Assembly (NCBI GenBank): GCA_024695285.1 | Contig: JAILIM010000074.1 | Location: 1 to 44,186 of the forward strand | Origin: Bacteroidales bacterium | GTDB taxonomy: Bacteria; Bacteroidota; Bacteroidia; Bacteroidales; UBA932 | Direction of reading: 5' to 3' | DNA length: 44,186 nt | Shown: positions 8,407 to 17,748 of the stretch, in pieces | Position numbering within the stretch: position 1 is the stretch's first letter | How the letters are laid out: the number at the start of each line of letters is the position of its first letter | Program-made: the position numbers and the translations under genes | The notes under the pieces: generated by a model | Databases searched by the model: none | Told to the model about the DNA's origin: nothing | The model's input: only the letters and a program-made list of their open reading frames with translations

Positions 8407-10878
8407 ATGAAAGCATTGAAACACATATTCCGGATATTTACAGGTCTTTTCCTCGCAGCGGCCGCCGTCCTATCCTGCGACAAGCCCTTCGAGATGGACC
8501 TTCCCCTTGCAGTCAACTCACATAAACTGACGCTGTCTAGTACATCCGGTTCCACACATATACTCATATATGCCGACGGAGACTGGACCGCACGCTTCGG
8601 AAGGGTAATCGGCTGGGGCTCGCTGAATAAACTCGGTGGCACAGGCAACAGCGACATCGAGTTCTCCTACGCCGCCAACTACGGCGTGACCCGCAGTATC
8701 GACCTCATTCTCACCAAAGGCGACCTCCGCGACACCATAGTGCTTGTTCAGAAAGGCACCCTCGCGGGCGACAACGTGTCCCTCGCATTCAAGAGCCAGT
8801 CTATGGCCCTCCTGAAGAACGGCTACAGCGTCAAATCGCCCATAAGCACTTCGTTAATCTACAGCACCGATATGATTGTGCCCAGTGTCGAGTTCTTCGA
8901 CTCCTACGGACTCTCCCAGGGCGTCGTCACTGTCGGGCAGGACATCCCGGACACGCTGAAGGTCACTCCCTGGATCAGCGACCTGAGACTTGAGTCCGAA
9001 GGTGGTCTCAACCTTGCCTACGACGTGGCTGAGAACACTACCGGAGAGCCCCGCTACGCCGTGCTCTCCCTCGTGGTCAACGCAGCAGATGGGGCAGTCT
9101 ACACCGCCAGCCAGACCGTCACCCAGGGCCTCGACTCCCCGGCGCTCGTCCTTGCCGAAACTTCAGGTGAGTACAGCGGATTCCCCGGCTCCTACACCAT
9201 TCCCGCTACGCAGAACAACGTCTTCCCCTACAGCCAGTTCATCTCCTGCGAATGCAGCGAGGACTGGATTTCATCGGTGTCGCTGACGGCATACGGGCTG
9301 GCTTTCGCTGTCACCAAGAACGACACCGGCAGGCCCAGGACGGGCACAGTGAAAGTGACATTCAACGACGGAGCAGGCACTACACTGACCGCCAACTACA
9401 AGGTCACCCAGCTCTCCTATCCGGGCGGCGCCTCTTTCCAGGACGTCCGTTCGATGACTCCGGGACTGCTTGAGGAAGACAAGTACATCGAAGGCTACAT
9501 CGTCAGCGACCCGGAAAGCGCCAACGTGTGCCAGAACCCGCAGATTGCCCAGTTCAATTTCGACTTTGAAGAGAGTTACAGAGTCGCCTACATCGAGAGC
9601 GTCGACGGCCAGTACGGTTTCCGCCTGCGCTTCGTCTCCCGGGACGAAAACGTGACTGAGCGCTGGTCCCGCGTGCGTGTGAGCATCAACGGGCTCACGC
9701 TCCAGCGTCAGGACGATCCCCTGTGCTTCACGCTTGACGGACTGACCGCGGCCAGCATAATAGAGACAATCGCCGGTCCAGACGAGTTCGTAGTGCCAGC
9801 CAAGAAGAGAACCATTGCGGAACTTACCGACAGCGACATCTTCACGCTGGTTTCGCTACAGGACGTAGAAATCATGTGCAAGGACGGCTCCTACACCAAT
9901 TGCACCGATGGTTATTCCCTGAAGGACAATGTCGTTAATCCCTATTCAGGCACAGGAACGGCCCCCCGCTGGGACACCGCGCCCCTGCTGATGAGCGACA
10001 CTTCCGGCAACGTGATCTACATGCTCACCAACTCCATGGTTCCTTGGAGACGCAACGGCACCACCTACGGCAACGGCAACGAGGTCGTGGCCCAGGGCTC
10101 AGGTACCTATCGCGGCATCATCACAACCGAGGAGCTGGTGCGCTACGGCGAACTCGGACGCTACAAGATACGTCCCATGGCCAAGACCGACATCCAGATG
10201 GAAAAGCCCGCGTTCTCAAACACCCTCGTAGAGTGGAACTGGAATGACAATGTGGCCGACGTGACGCCTGAAATCGGTTCCGGCACCCTCAACCTCTACG
10301 ACGCCACCATCGCGGCGAATGCCGACTTCAACAGCATGATGAGCCACGAATACGACAAGAAAGGCCATGCCGGCCTCGTGACCGCCGGCGCCATAATCGC
10401 CACCCGCAAGTGGTGGAACTTCAGCACCGACCAGGGCGAATATTTCGACATCAGCTTCTCCACCGCAGGAATCAGCGGCTCGAACCTCGTGTTCGGCATA
10501 GTCTGGAACCACGGACAGATGAACAACACCACGCTCGACTCCCCCGCCCACTGGAACCTGCTGTATTCCATCGACGGCGGCTCAAGTTTCAAGGCTGTGC
10601 CCGGAGCGGACATGATAAAGAACCGTTCGATAGTCTGGTGGAGCGGAACAGGCCAGGACGCTTGTCCGGGCTTCAAGGACCACCTGCGCAAATTGCCAGC
10701 CGAGTGCTTCGGCAAGGATAAAGTAATCCTGCGTCTGCAGGTTGCCGACAAGGTCACAGACAAGGCTCCTGCAACCAGTGCGTCAACCTATCTCACCAAC
10801 CTCGGCATCGAGCAGGGCACCCTGACCGACAAGGCCACAGGCATCCGCATAGGGACCATAACCGTTCGATACAATTAG
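8407..10878 (+). CDS. BACON/DUF5689-like surface lipoprotein
   Basis: An 823-aa lipoprotein (signal ending AVLSCDKP). Residues about 30–120 and 230–340 are BACON-like beta-sandwiches (each closes with 'VQKG' or 'VTQL'-type strands). From about residue 345 a DUF5689-like region begins: 'YIEGYIVSDPESANV', then 'AELTDSDIFTLVSLQDVEI', then an OB-like strand set ending 'RYGELGRYKIRPM'. The final 200 residues form a jelly-roll ending 'IGTITVRYN'. DUF5689-like proteins often sit beside secreted nucleases and SusC/D pairs in Bacteroidota, which fits this operon (family knowledge, not proof). A shorter relative follows only two bases downstream at 10881. No catalytic motif is visible; a binding role is inferred. 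Confidence 0.8.
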   Translation: MKALKHIFRIFTGLFLAAAAVLSCDKPFEMDLPLAVNSHKLTLSSTSGSTHILIYADGDWTARFGRVIGWGSLNKLGGTGNSDIEFSYAANYGVTRSIDLILTKGDLRDTIVLVQKGTLAGDNVSLAFKSQSMALLKNGYSVKSPISTSLIYSTDMIVPSVEFFDSYGLSQGVVTVGQDIPDTLKVTPWISDLRLESEGGLNLAYDVAENTTGEPRYAVLSLVVNAADGAVYTASQTVTQGLDSPALVLAETSGEYSGFPGSYTIPATQNNVFPYSQFISCECSEDWISSVSLTAYGLAFAVTKNDTGRPRTGTVKVTFNDGAGTTLTANYKVTQLSYPGGASFQDVRSMTPGLLEEDKYIEGYIVSDPESANVCQNPQIAQFNFDFEESYRVAYIESVDGQYGFRLRFVSRDENVTERWSRVRVSINGLTLQRQDDPLCFTLDGLTAASIIETIAGPDEFVVPAKKRTIAELTDSDIFTLVSLQDVEIMCKDGSYTNCTDGYSLKDNVVNPYSGTGTAPRWDTAPLLMSDTSGNVIYMLTNSMVPWRRNGTTYGNGNEVVAQGSGTYRGIITTEELVRYGELGRYKIRPMAKTDIQMEKPAFSNTLVEWNWNDNVADVTPEIGSGTLNLYDATIAANADFNSMMSHEYDKKGHAGLVTAGAIIATRKWWNFSTDQGEYFDISFSTAGISGSNLVFGIVWNHGQMNNTTLDSPAHWNLLYSIDGGSSFKAVPGADMIKNRSIVWWSGTGQDACPGFKDHLRKLPAECFGKDKVILRLQVADKVTDKAPATSASTYLTNLGIEQGTLTDKATGIRIGTITVRYN

Positions 10879-10880
10879 CC

Positions 10881-13328
10881 ATGAAAATGAAGAACATTAT
10901 ACTTAAGAGTTTCGTACTGCTGCCAGCGCTGGCATTAGCAGCCGCTTGCAACTACGACGATGCGACACCCGTTTCCCTGGTGGAACTGGGCGCGACGCAG
11001 AAAGAGTATGTCATAAACGAGGACGGCGGCAGCATCAAGATCGCAATCCTGTCTAACGGTCCGTACAGCGTCATCTCCCTTGATGACGCTCCCTGGCTGA
11101 CGCTCGGGGCCACGGCCGGCAACGGCGATGATTCCCTGAAGGTCACGGCCACGATGAACGAAGAGTTCAAGCGAATGAGCCAAATTGTGCTCTGCAGCGA
11201 TGTAGACTCCCGTCGCGACACCCTGAGCATCAAGCAGAAGGGCTCCATTGAAGCAACCTTGACCAAGGAAAACACTTCCATAGTGCTTCCCGGAGCCGGC
11301 GGAACCGTGACCGAATACGTGTCCACGAACGTGCCGTTCTCCTACATGAAGGTTGATGTCGCTTATCCTGAAGGAGCGCCCTCCGGATGGGTTTCCGGCG
11401 TGACTATCGACGATACGCCGCTAACCGACGGCACCCACGCCCTGACAATTTCTTCAGAGGCCAACTCCGACGAAGTGGTGCCGCGCACCGCCATTGTGAA
11501 CATATCCTACACCGACGGGTGGGGCGACGAGGTCAGCGTGCTGCTCAATCTTGTGCAGCGCAACGCCAAGGAAGGAATCGGCATACCGGCTTCTTTTGAC
11601 GCTATCACCAGCACCTATGCTACCGGCAAGCCCATCGATGAGTACATCATCCTGGACGGCATCGTGGTCAGCAATCCCGCTTCTGGTAACTCCGGCGAAA
11701 ACGAGCAGATCACCACTTCCAGCATAGACTACACAGGCAGCCAGCGCACCGTGTACATAGAGGCTCCGGATGGCAGCCGAGGAGTGATGGTCATTCTTGC
11801 AGACGCCACCGACAACGTCTTCAACCAGTTCGACCGTGTGCAGATACTTCTCTACGGTGCCACTGCTGTGCTCAGCGACGAGCCGGAGCGCGTATCCATC
11901 AAGAATGTAACCAAGAACATGGTAGTGTCCCAGGTGGCCGGCGACAAGTCTTCCCTGCCGAAAAAAGAGAAGTACATCTCCGAACTGACCGACAGCGACC
12001 TCTACACCTACGTGACACTCAAGGACGTCGAGTTCCCGATGCGAAAGGGCTCGATCGTCCCGGTCAACGAAGGCTACGCCATCGGCACCGGCGCCCACCG
12101 CCTGTCGAAGTACCCCCTGATGGTGCGCGACATCAACGCCAACCACATCTACATGTACACCAATACTGTCTGCGAATACCGCAACGACGGCACACGCCTG
12201 CCGTACGGTTCCGGCAAAATCAGTGGCGTGATTGTGCACGAGCGTTACCCCCGCTTCGAGTGGAGGGAGGGCGCCGACCCTGCCGAGATGGATGACGACG
12301 TCACCCTCGGCAACATCGGACGCTACCAGATACGCCACCAGTGCAAGGATGACATCTGGGGACAGATGAACGATAGCGTGGAAGACAGTTTCTCCGCCCT
12401 GCTGACCGAATACCGCTACTGGTTTCCCGACATGACAGAAGAAGTCTGCCGTCCCACATACGGCGAAAACGGATGGCTCACGCACACCTACCAGCGCAAG
12501 TACACCGGATCCGAAGCCAAGGAATATATGCAGGCCACCTACAAGCAACACATGTGGGGCGCCGGTACCTATGTATATCTCGGGCCCATGGGCAACAACG
12601 CCAACTACAAGTTCGGCCAGAACTGGGGCAACACCAACGGCTGCGGCATTATCATAGACCCCGCCAAGGAACACTATGACGCCGACCACACCGCCCTCCT
12701 CAACCTGGTCAGCTTCAATCCCGACGGCACCATAGAATGGTGCGGACCCAACGCCGCCAGCGCAGACGCAGTCGGCACTACCATGGGCGGTGGCGGCATC
12801 AACAACCAGAGCAGTTCGATGTACGGCAAGAGTAACGTCTACGGCGCCTGCTTCACCGCATGGGCATCCCACTACTGGTGGGACTACGACACCAGCCGTC
12901 CCCATGCCTGGATGATCAACTTCTCCACGGAAGGCATCTCCACCAGCCACATCTCAATGCAGATTTCGGTGCTCAACACCCAGCAGAACTGGTACGCGCC
13001 ACGTTTCTGGAGGGCCGAGTGGTCACTCGTGGACAGCATGGACCCGAAGGACGACCCTCAGTGGCACACCATTGCCGACTACACCGTTCCCGATGTGTCT
13101 GTATGGTCCAACACCCTGTATTCGTCCATCGTCGGCTACAAGACCCTCGACTTCGAGCTGCCTCAGGAAATCCTCGGCAACGAGAACGTCTATGTTCGTC
13201 TGAGGCCCACCAGCGACGTCTGCAGTAACGGTTCCGATTACGCCAACGACATCCTGATCAACCAGCCTGCAGGCGACGGCGCGCACGCCAGCGCTATCGA
13301 GTACTTTGCAATTCGATACAACAAATAA
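10881..13328 (+). CDS. BACON/DUF5689-like surface lipoprotein, second copy
   Basis: An 815-aa lipoprotein (signal ending LAAACNYDD). Two BACON-like domains occupy about 25–230 ('EYVINEDGGSIKIAILSNG', closing 'IKQKG'; then 'LVQRN'). A DUF5689-like region at about 240–485 carries 'IDEYIILDGIVVSNP', 'SELTDSDLYTYVTLKDVEF' and 'LGNIGRYQIRHQCKDDI', matching the equivalent motifs in the preceding gene. The C-terminal 330 residues are a beta-rich, Trp- and Asn-rich jelly-roll ending 'IEYFAIRYNK'. The start lies two bases after the upstream stop, so the two are probably co-translated and may act as a pair. It is likely a surface binding protein working with SusC/SusD; the ligand is unknown. Confidence 0.8.
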   Translation: MKMKNIILKSFVLLPALALAAACNYDDATPVSLVELGATQKEYVINEDGGSIKIAILSNGPYSVISLDDAPWLTLGATAGNGDDSLKVTATMNEEFKRMSQIVLCSDVDSRRDTLSIKQKGSIEATLTKENTSIVLPGAGGTVTEYVSTNVPFSYMKVDVAYPEGAPSGWVSGVTIDDTPLTDGTHALTISSEANSDEVVPRTAIVNISYTDGWGDEVSVLLNLVQRNAKEGIGIPASFDAITSTYATGKPIDEYIILDGIVVSNPASGNSGENEQITTSSIDYTGSQRTVYIEAPDGSRGVMVILADATDNVFNQFDRVQILLYGATAVLSDEPERVSIKNVTKNMVVSQVAGDKSSLPKKEKYISELTDSDLYTYVTLKDVEFPMRKGSIVPVNEGYAIGTGAHRLSKYPLMVRDINANHIYMYTNTVCEYRNDGTRLPYGSGKISGVIVHERYPRFEWREGADPAEMDDDVTLGNIGRYQIRHQCKDDIWGQMNDSVEDSFSALLTEYRYWFPDMTEEVCRPTYGENGWLTHTYQRKYTGSEAKEYMQATYKQHMWGAGTYVYLGPMGNNANYKFGQNWGNTNGCGIIIDPAKEHYDADHTALLNLVSFNPDGTIEWCGPNAASADAVGTTMGGGGINNQSSSMYGKSNVYGACFTAWASHYWWDYDTSRPHAWMINFSTEGISTSHISMQISVLNTQQNWYAPRFWRAEWSLVDSMDPKDDPQWHTIADYTVPDVSVWSNTLYSSIVGYKTLDFELPQEILGNENVYVRLRPTSDVCSNGSDYANDILINQPAGDGAHASAIEYFAIRYNK

Positions 13329-13336
13329 TCATATAT

Positions 13337-13465
13337 ATGAAGGACAAAACTATTAATTACGCAGCTCCGGCCATTGACGACCTGGAGTTGGGGCTCCTTG
13401 GCCTGCTGTGCCAGAGCCAACTTGAAGGCATTGTCGGCGACGACAGTGATGGTTTGGTTTTTTAA
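13337..13465 (+). CDS. Micro-ORF 1 (42 aa), YxxP…LLCQS family
   Basis: A 42-codon ORF between two lipoprotein genes, eight bases after one stop and 14 before the next start. It has no signal peptide. Visible pattern: Tyr8 followed by A-A-P, an acidic/hydrophobic stretch, LLCQS at residues 23–27, then a short linker and an acid-rich tail (GDDSDGLVF). The same order (Tyr-x-Pro, hydrophobic, L-L/V-L-C-x-S, acidic end) recurs in the micro-ORFs at 15547 and 26648, which differ in length and most residues; conserved motif with divergent remainder argues for a real translated family. All three stand directly upstream of fimbrillin-like lipoproteins. The function is unknown; options include a translation-coupling leader, a secreted peptide or a partner of the lipoprotein. 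Confidence 0.65.
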   Translation: MKDKTINYAAPAIDDLELGLLGLLCQSQLEGIVGDDSDGLVF

Positions 13466-13467
13466 AT

Positions 13468-13472
13468 GGAGG
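13468..13472 (+). promoter_or_regulatory. Shine-Dalgarno-like GGAGG before the 676-aa lipoprotein
   Basis: GGAGG lies seven bases upstream of the ATG at 13480. Bacteroidota genes, including nearly all others in this window, usually lack such a site, so its presence here and before the paralogue at 15688 stands out. Confidence 0.55.
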
Positions 13473-13479
13473 AAGAATC

Positions 13480-15510
13480 ATGAAAAAGAATTTATTCATT
13501 GCAGCGTTCGCGCTTACCGCGGTTCTTTCCGCCTGCCAGGTCAAAGAAAACATTGAGGTTCCCGCCCCCGGCCCCCGCATGATTGAGGTCAAGGCCGTTA
13601 TGGACGAAGGCGAACTTTCCACCAGGACCATCCTTCCCGAAGGCACCACCCATTTCTTCTGGAGTGAAGAAGACAAGATTGCCGCTTGGGACGGAACTAC
13701 TGCCACCACTGACATTGAGATTGCCAGCATCGACGAGAGCGGCATCGCCACTTTCGTAATCCCCGACAACACCCAGTGGGTAATCTATCCTTCTCGCGCA
13801 ATGACCGTTGAAGAGTCCGGCGTGGACAAGGACAAGCTCACCTGGAACCGTTCCTACAACCTGAGACTGTCAGAAGACGGCACTGAACTGATCGGCGACG
13901 GCGCCAACCCCATGTATGCCATCTTTGAAGGCGGCGTGCTGAAGTTCAGGAACCTCTGCGGCTACATCCAGTTCCAGCTCACCGGTTCCAAGACTCTGAA
14001 CAAACTGCACTTCAAGGTCAACAACATCACATCCCCCGCAATCAGCGGCAAGGCTGTCCCCGTCGTATCCAACGGCACCATGGTGCTGGAGTACCCCGTG
14101 CTCAGCCAGGTGACCACCAGCGGTGCGGGCAAGCACGGTTACGTGACCGTTTCCGGGAGGGATATCCCCCTGAGTTCCACCCCGGTTAGCGTCTATGTCG
14201 CCGTTCCCCCGGCAACCTATGAGTCCAGCGAGCTGGTGCTCGAGTTCACAGACGGCACTTCCGCCGCACTGGTTTCCACCAACGACATCACCGTGGAGCG
14301 CAACACGGTCCGCAAGATCAAGCCCATCGACACCGACGCCCTCTTCCCGGCAGCTCCCGAGGCACTGGATGCAGGCGGTCAGTCCAACTGCTACATGATC
14401 ATCGCAGGACCTGAGGCCAAGCACTACAGCTTCACGGCCATTAAGTGCGTCTCCGGCGAGGCCTTCGACCTTGCAAAGGATGCCAGCCTCCTGTGGTCCG
14501 AGTCCAAGTCCCTCATCAGGAGCATGACATATGACGCCAACACCCACATCGTCACCTTCCAGTACGGCGGCGGCAACGAAGAAGGCAATGCCATCATCTC
14601 CCTTGACCAGGGCCTGCTCGGTACAGGCGCCACCCTGCTGTGGAACTACCACATCTGGGTAACTGACCAGCCCGAGAATATCCTGATGGACGAGACCGAC
14701 ATGCCCGGACCTATCCTGGACCGCAACGTAGGCGCCACCTGGGCTCCCAAGTCCGAAGCCGAAGTCACAAACATGACCCAGGAGCAGTGGCTGGAGACCA
14801 TCGGGACCTACTACCAGTACGGCAACCATATCCCTTACCCCCGCATCAGGGAGCCCAAGAATTCCACTGCGGCATGGGACAACTACAGGATGGCCGTCAT
14901 GTACGGATTCAGCAACTACTGCCAACGCTTCGCCAACAGTTCATCCGCAAAGAACACCCTGGCAGAGCAGGAGCAGTTCCCGAACTATGTATACCACAAG
15001 AGCACCGGCGTCAAATATGGAGCAGGAAACGAGACTGTCTGGACCAATGTAGTCCTCAAGGGCGGTCCTACCGGGGAAGAGGGTGAGAACATCTGGTACG
15101 TGAACAATACCGCCACCGAAAAGACCAGCGACTACGATCCCTGTCCGCAGGGCTACTGCTTCATTACGGCCACCTACACTTATCAGGAGACCCTGAACAA
15201 TGAGGTCACTGACCACCTGTTGGGCGGTTACTTTGCAGGCAAGTGGAACACCGATGTCAGCGGACATATCATGTACTTCCCTGCCGCAGGTTATCTGGGA
15301 AACGGTAGATACTCACTGGTCGGCGGAGTATCCGACAACAAGGGCCGTGTGGTTTACTGGTCATACTATAGCGATACCAAAACTAACATGGACCACATAT
15401 TCCGCAGAAACTACATGAACCAAGCCCAGAAGAAGTTCGCCTTCGACAACCAGCCGTTCAGCTCCCAAGCCCACAATATGCGCTGCCGCTTGCTGATAGC
15501 TTCCGAATAA
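13480..15510 (+). CDS. Fimbrillin-like lipoprotein, tandem copy 1
   Basis: A 676-aa lipoprotein (signal ending VLSACQVKE). Residues about 25–290 resemble the fimbrillin/Mfa-like fold: 'MIEVKAVMDEG…STRT' followed by 'FFWSEEDKIAAWDG', 'QWVIYPSRAMTV' and 'CGYIQFQLTGSKTL'. The second half carries a Fibrobacter-paralogous-like region: LDRNVGATWAP (from about 413), 'GTYYQYGNHIPYPR', 'DYDPCPQGYCF' (about 550), and a C-terminal 'AHNMRCRLLI' strand. Such proteins are found as pilus subunits, tip adhesins or surface lipoproteins; no assembly genes are nearby. A close paralogue follows at 15688, and the duplicated unit includes the preceding micro-ORF. It is probably surface exposed. Its link to the SusCD/EEP system is positional. 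Confidence 0.82.
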   Translation: MKKNLFIAAFALTAVLSACQVKENIEVPAPGPRMIEVKAVMDEGELSTRTILPEGTTHFFWSEEDKIAAWDGTTATTDIEIASIDESGIATFVIPDNTQWVIYPSRAMTVEESGVDKDKLTWNRSYNLRLSEDGTELIGDGANPMYAIFEGGVLKFRNLCGYIQFQLTGSKTLNKLHFKVNNITSPAISGKAVPVVSNGTMVLEYPVLSQVTTSGAGKHGYVTVSGRDIPLSSTPVSVYVAVPPATYESSELVLEFTDGTSAALVSTNDITVERNTVRKIKPIDTDALFPAAPEALDAGGQSNCYMIIAGPEAKHYSFTAIKCVSGEAFDLAKDASLLWSESKSLIRSMTYDANTHIVTFQYGGGNEEGNAIISLDQGLLGTGATLLWNYHIWVTDQPENILMDETDMPGPILDRNVGATWAPKSEAEVTNMTQEQWLETIGTYYQYGNHIPYPRIREPKNSTAAWDNYRMAVMYGFSNYCQRFANSSSAKNTLAEQEQFPNYVYHKSTGVKYGAGNETVWTNVVLKGGPTGEEGENIWYVNNTATEKTSDYDPCPQGYCFITATYTYQETLNNEVTDHLLGGYFAGKWNTDVSGHIMYFPAAGYLGNGRYSLVGGVSDNKGRVVYWSYYSDTKTNMDHIFRRNYMNQAQKKFAFDNQPFSSQAHNMRCRLLIASE

Positions 15511-15546
15511 TCTGTAGTTATTTGTTTTTAAGTTAGTTTTAGTATT

Positions 15547-15669
15547 ATGGATACTTTAAAATATTTCCCGCCCACTGCAGAGGTCCTTGGCACGGAAGAG
15601 CTTTACCTGCTGTGCCAGAGCAACAAAACTGAACGTATTGTTTACTATGGTGATGAAGTTGATTTTTAA
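15547..15669 (+). CDS. Micro-ORF 2 (40 aa), YxPP…LLCQS family
   Basis: A 40-codon ORF in the gap between the two tandem fimbrillin-like genes. It contains Y-F-P-P near residues 6–9, LLCQS at residues 21–25 and an acidic end (GDEVDF). The LLCQS motif is identical to that of micro-ORF 1, while the N-terminal and linker residues differ, as expected for a diverged but selected peptide. It starts 36 bases after the upstream stop in AT-rich DNA and ends 18 bases before the next ATG. No signal peptide is present. Together with 15688–17700 it forms a duplicated unit equivalent to 13337–15510. Function unknown. Confidence 0.65.
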   Translation: MDTLKYFPPTAEVLGTEELYLLCQSNKTERIVYYGDEVDF

Positions 15670-15673
15670 AGTC

Positions 15674-15679
15674 AGGAGG
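15674..15679 (+). promoter_or_regulatory. Strong Shine-Dalgarno AGGAGG before the 670-aa lipoprotein
   Basis: A full AGGAGG is placed eight bases before the ATG at 15688. This is unusual for Bacteroidota and mirrors the GGAGG before the paralogue at 13480. It supports independent ribosome entry at the lipoprotein after the micro-ORF. Confidence 0.6.
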
Positions 15680-15687
15680 ATAGAATT

Positions 15688-17700
15688 ATGAAAGTAAACT
15701 ATATAATCAGCATTACCATGCTTGCATCACTTTTCTGCGCCTGCCAGAAAGAGCAGCCCGTCGCAGAAATTCCTGAAGGCCCCGAAATGATCGAGGTCCG
15801 CGCCGTGTTCGCCGACAGCGGACTCTCTTCAAAAGCCTCCCTTGCCGATGGTTCAGACCAGTTCGAGTGGCAAGCTTCCGACAAAGTAGTTGCCTGGAAC
15901 GGCAGCGCAGCCACACAGAACTGCGCCATCACTGATATTGACGCCCAAGGTGTAGCTACTTTTTCCATTCCTGCAGGTTCCCAGTGGGTTATTTATCCTT
16001 CAGCGGCACTCACCGTGAGTGGCAACACGGCCACTTGGACGCGTCCCGTGCCCCAGACCATTTCCGAATCCGGACAGATAGTAGGCCACGGAGCCAACCC
16101 GATGTTCGGTAAGGTTAACGGCGACGAAGTCGAATTCACCAACCTCTGCGGCTATATCCAGTTCAAGTTCACCGGCACAAAAACCCTCACGAAGTTCTCG
16201 TTCAAGAGCAACAACATGACTTCTCCGGCCCTGACCGGAAAAGGCACCATCGACGTGAGCGCGGACAAGCCGGTGCTGTCTTATCCTGTATTAAGCCAGG
16301 TCAGCTCCAGTGGCACCAATCAGTTCGGATACACCAATGTAAACGGGCTTAACCTTGCCCTTGACCCGACAACACCGACCCCGGTGATGGTGGTCCTACC
16401 GCCCGCAAAATATGAGGCAGGCGAGATTATTCTCGAGTTCAGCGACGGCACCGCCCTTACTATCATTTCCAACAACGACCTGACCGTAGAGCGTAATACC
16501 GTGCTGAAGGTCAAGACCATCGACGTTGATTCCCGCTTCCCCGCAAGCCCCGTTGCGCTTGACGCTGGCGGACGTTCCAACTGCTATATGGTAGAAGCAG
16601 GTGCAGACGCAAAGGCATACAGTTTTGAGGCGGCAAGCATAATGGACGGTACGACCTTCGACCTGGCCAAGACAGCCAACATCGTCTGGTCCGAAGACAA
16701 GCGGCTCATCAACAACATCACCTACGATGCCAACACCCACAGGGTAAGCTTCCTCTACACTGGCGGCAACCGTGAAGGAAATGCCCTTATTGCCATTGAC
16801 CAGAACCTTCAGGGAGCGGCCACGACCTTGCTTTGGAACTATCATATCTGGGTCACGGACAAGCCTGAGAACATCAAAATGGACGGAACCACTATGCCAC
16901 AGGCAATACTGGACCGCAACGTTGGCGCCACCTGGGCTCCCAAGTCCGAATCCGATATCACAGGCATGACAAAAGACCAGTGGCTGGAGACCATCGGAAC
17001 CTACTATCAGTACGGCAACCACATCCCTTATCCCCGACTCAAGGAGATTAAGAATTCCACAGCCGCATGGGATAATTACAGAATAGCCGTCATGTACGGA
17101 TTCAGCAACTACTGCCACCGCTTTGCCCAGAGCACATCTGTAAAGAGCACCCTGGCCGAGCAGGAGCAGTTCCCTAACTACGCCTACCACAAGAGCACCG
17201 GCACTAAATATGGCTCAGCCACCGAGACCGTCTGGACCAATGTCGTACTTAAGGGCGGGCCTAAAGGCACCGATGGAATGAATATCTGGATTGTGAGCAA
17301 CACCAATACAGCCAAGACCAACGACTACGATCCATGCCCGCAGGGCTACTGCCTCATCACGGCCACCCACACCTACCAGGAAACCAACAATTATCCGGTC
17401 TCCGATCACCTGCTCAACAGTTATTTTGCAGGCAAGTGGAACACGGATACCGGCGGACATATAATGTATTTCCCTGCCGCAGGTTATTTAGGACAGGGTA
17501 AATATGCTCTGGTTGGAGGCGTGTCCGACAACAAGGGCCGTGTGGTTTACTGGTCATACTATGCCGACAACAACACAGATATGGACCACAAGTTCCGCAG
17601 GAACTTCATGAACCAGGCCCAGACGAAGTTCTCCTACGACAACCAGCCGTTCAGTTCGCAGGCGCACAACATGCGCTGCCGCGTGCTGGTTTCGGAATAA
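15688..17700 (+). CDS. Fimbrillin-like lipoprotein, tandem copy 2
   Basis: A 670-aa lipoprotein (signal ending LFCACQKEQ), colinear with the 676-aa protein upstream. It has the fimbrillin-like N-terminal half ('MIEVRAVFADSG…SSKA', 'QWVIYPSAALTV', 'CGYIQFKFTGTKTL') and the same C-terminal half (LDRNVGATWAP near 408, 'DYDPCPQGYCL', 'VSDNKGRVVYWSYY', 'AHNMRCRVLV'). Identity is clearly higher in the C-terminal half, where even the DNA matches over long runs, and lower in the N-terminal half. That pattern suggests tandem duplication followed by divergence of the exposed or variable part. It is the last gene of the operon, ending 18 bases before a strong terminator. Proposed role: surface adhesin or pilus-related subunit. 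Confidence 0.82.
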   Translation: MKVNYIISITMLASLFCACQKEQPVAEIPEGPEMIEVRAVFADSGLSSKASLADGSDQFEWQASDKVVAWNGSAATQNCAITDIDAQGVATFSIPAGSQWVIYPSAALTVSGNTATWTRPVPQTISESGQIVGHGANPMFGKVNGDEVEFTNLCGYIQFKFTGTKTLTKFSFKSNNMTSPALTGKGTIDVSADKPVLSYPVLSQVSSSGTNQFGYTNVNGLNLALDPTTPTPVMVVLPPAKYEAGEIILEFSDGTALTIISNNDLTVERNTVLKVKTIDVDSRFPASPVALDAGGRSNCYMVEAGADAKAYSFEAASIMDGTTFDLAKTANIVWSEDKRLINNITYDANTHRVSFLYTGGNREGNALIAIDQNLQGAATTLLWNYHIWVTDKPENIKMDGTTMPQAILDRNVGATWAPKSESDITGMTKDQWLETIGTYYQYGNHIPYPRLKEIKNSTAAWDNYRIAVMYGFSNYCHRFAQSTSVKSTLAEQEQFPNYAYHKSTGTKYGSATETVWTNVVLKGGPKGTDGMNIWIVSNTNTAKTNDYDPCPQGYCLITATHTYQETNNYPVSDHLLNSYFAGKWNTDTGGHIMYFPAAGYLGQGKYALVGGVSDNKGRVVYWSYYADNNTDMDHKFRRNFMNQAQTKFSYDNQPFSSQAHNMRCRVLVSE

Positions 17701-17718
17701 AACGTAGTTTTCTATATA

Positions 17719-17748
17719 AAAAAAGAGGTCGCCGGCGACCTCTTTTTT
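17719..17748. terminator. Perfect palindromic bidirectional terminator
   Basis: A6-GAGGTCGCC followed by GGCGACCTC-T6 is a 30-base perfect inverted repeat with A- and T-tracts on both sides, so it can terminate transcription from either direction. It separates the plus-strand operon from the convergent EEP lipoprotein gene, whose TAA stop overlaps its right end. Confidence 0.9.

Noticed and set aside
11454..12950. Minus-strand open frame of 498 codons opposite the 815-aa lipoprotein
   Set aside because: Same shadow composition (Val/Gly/Ala/His), no promoter, and the plus-strand gene has a clear signal peptide and domains.
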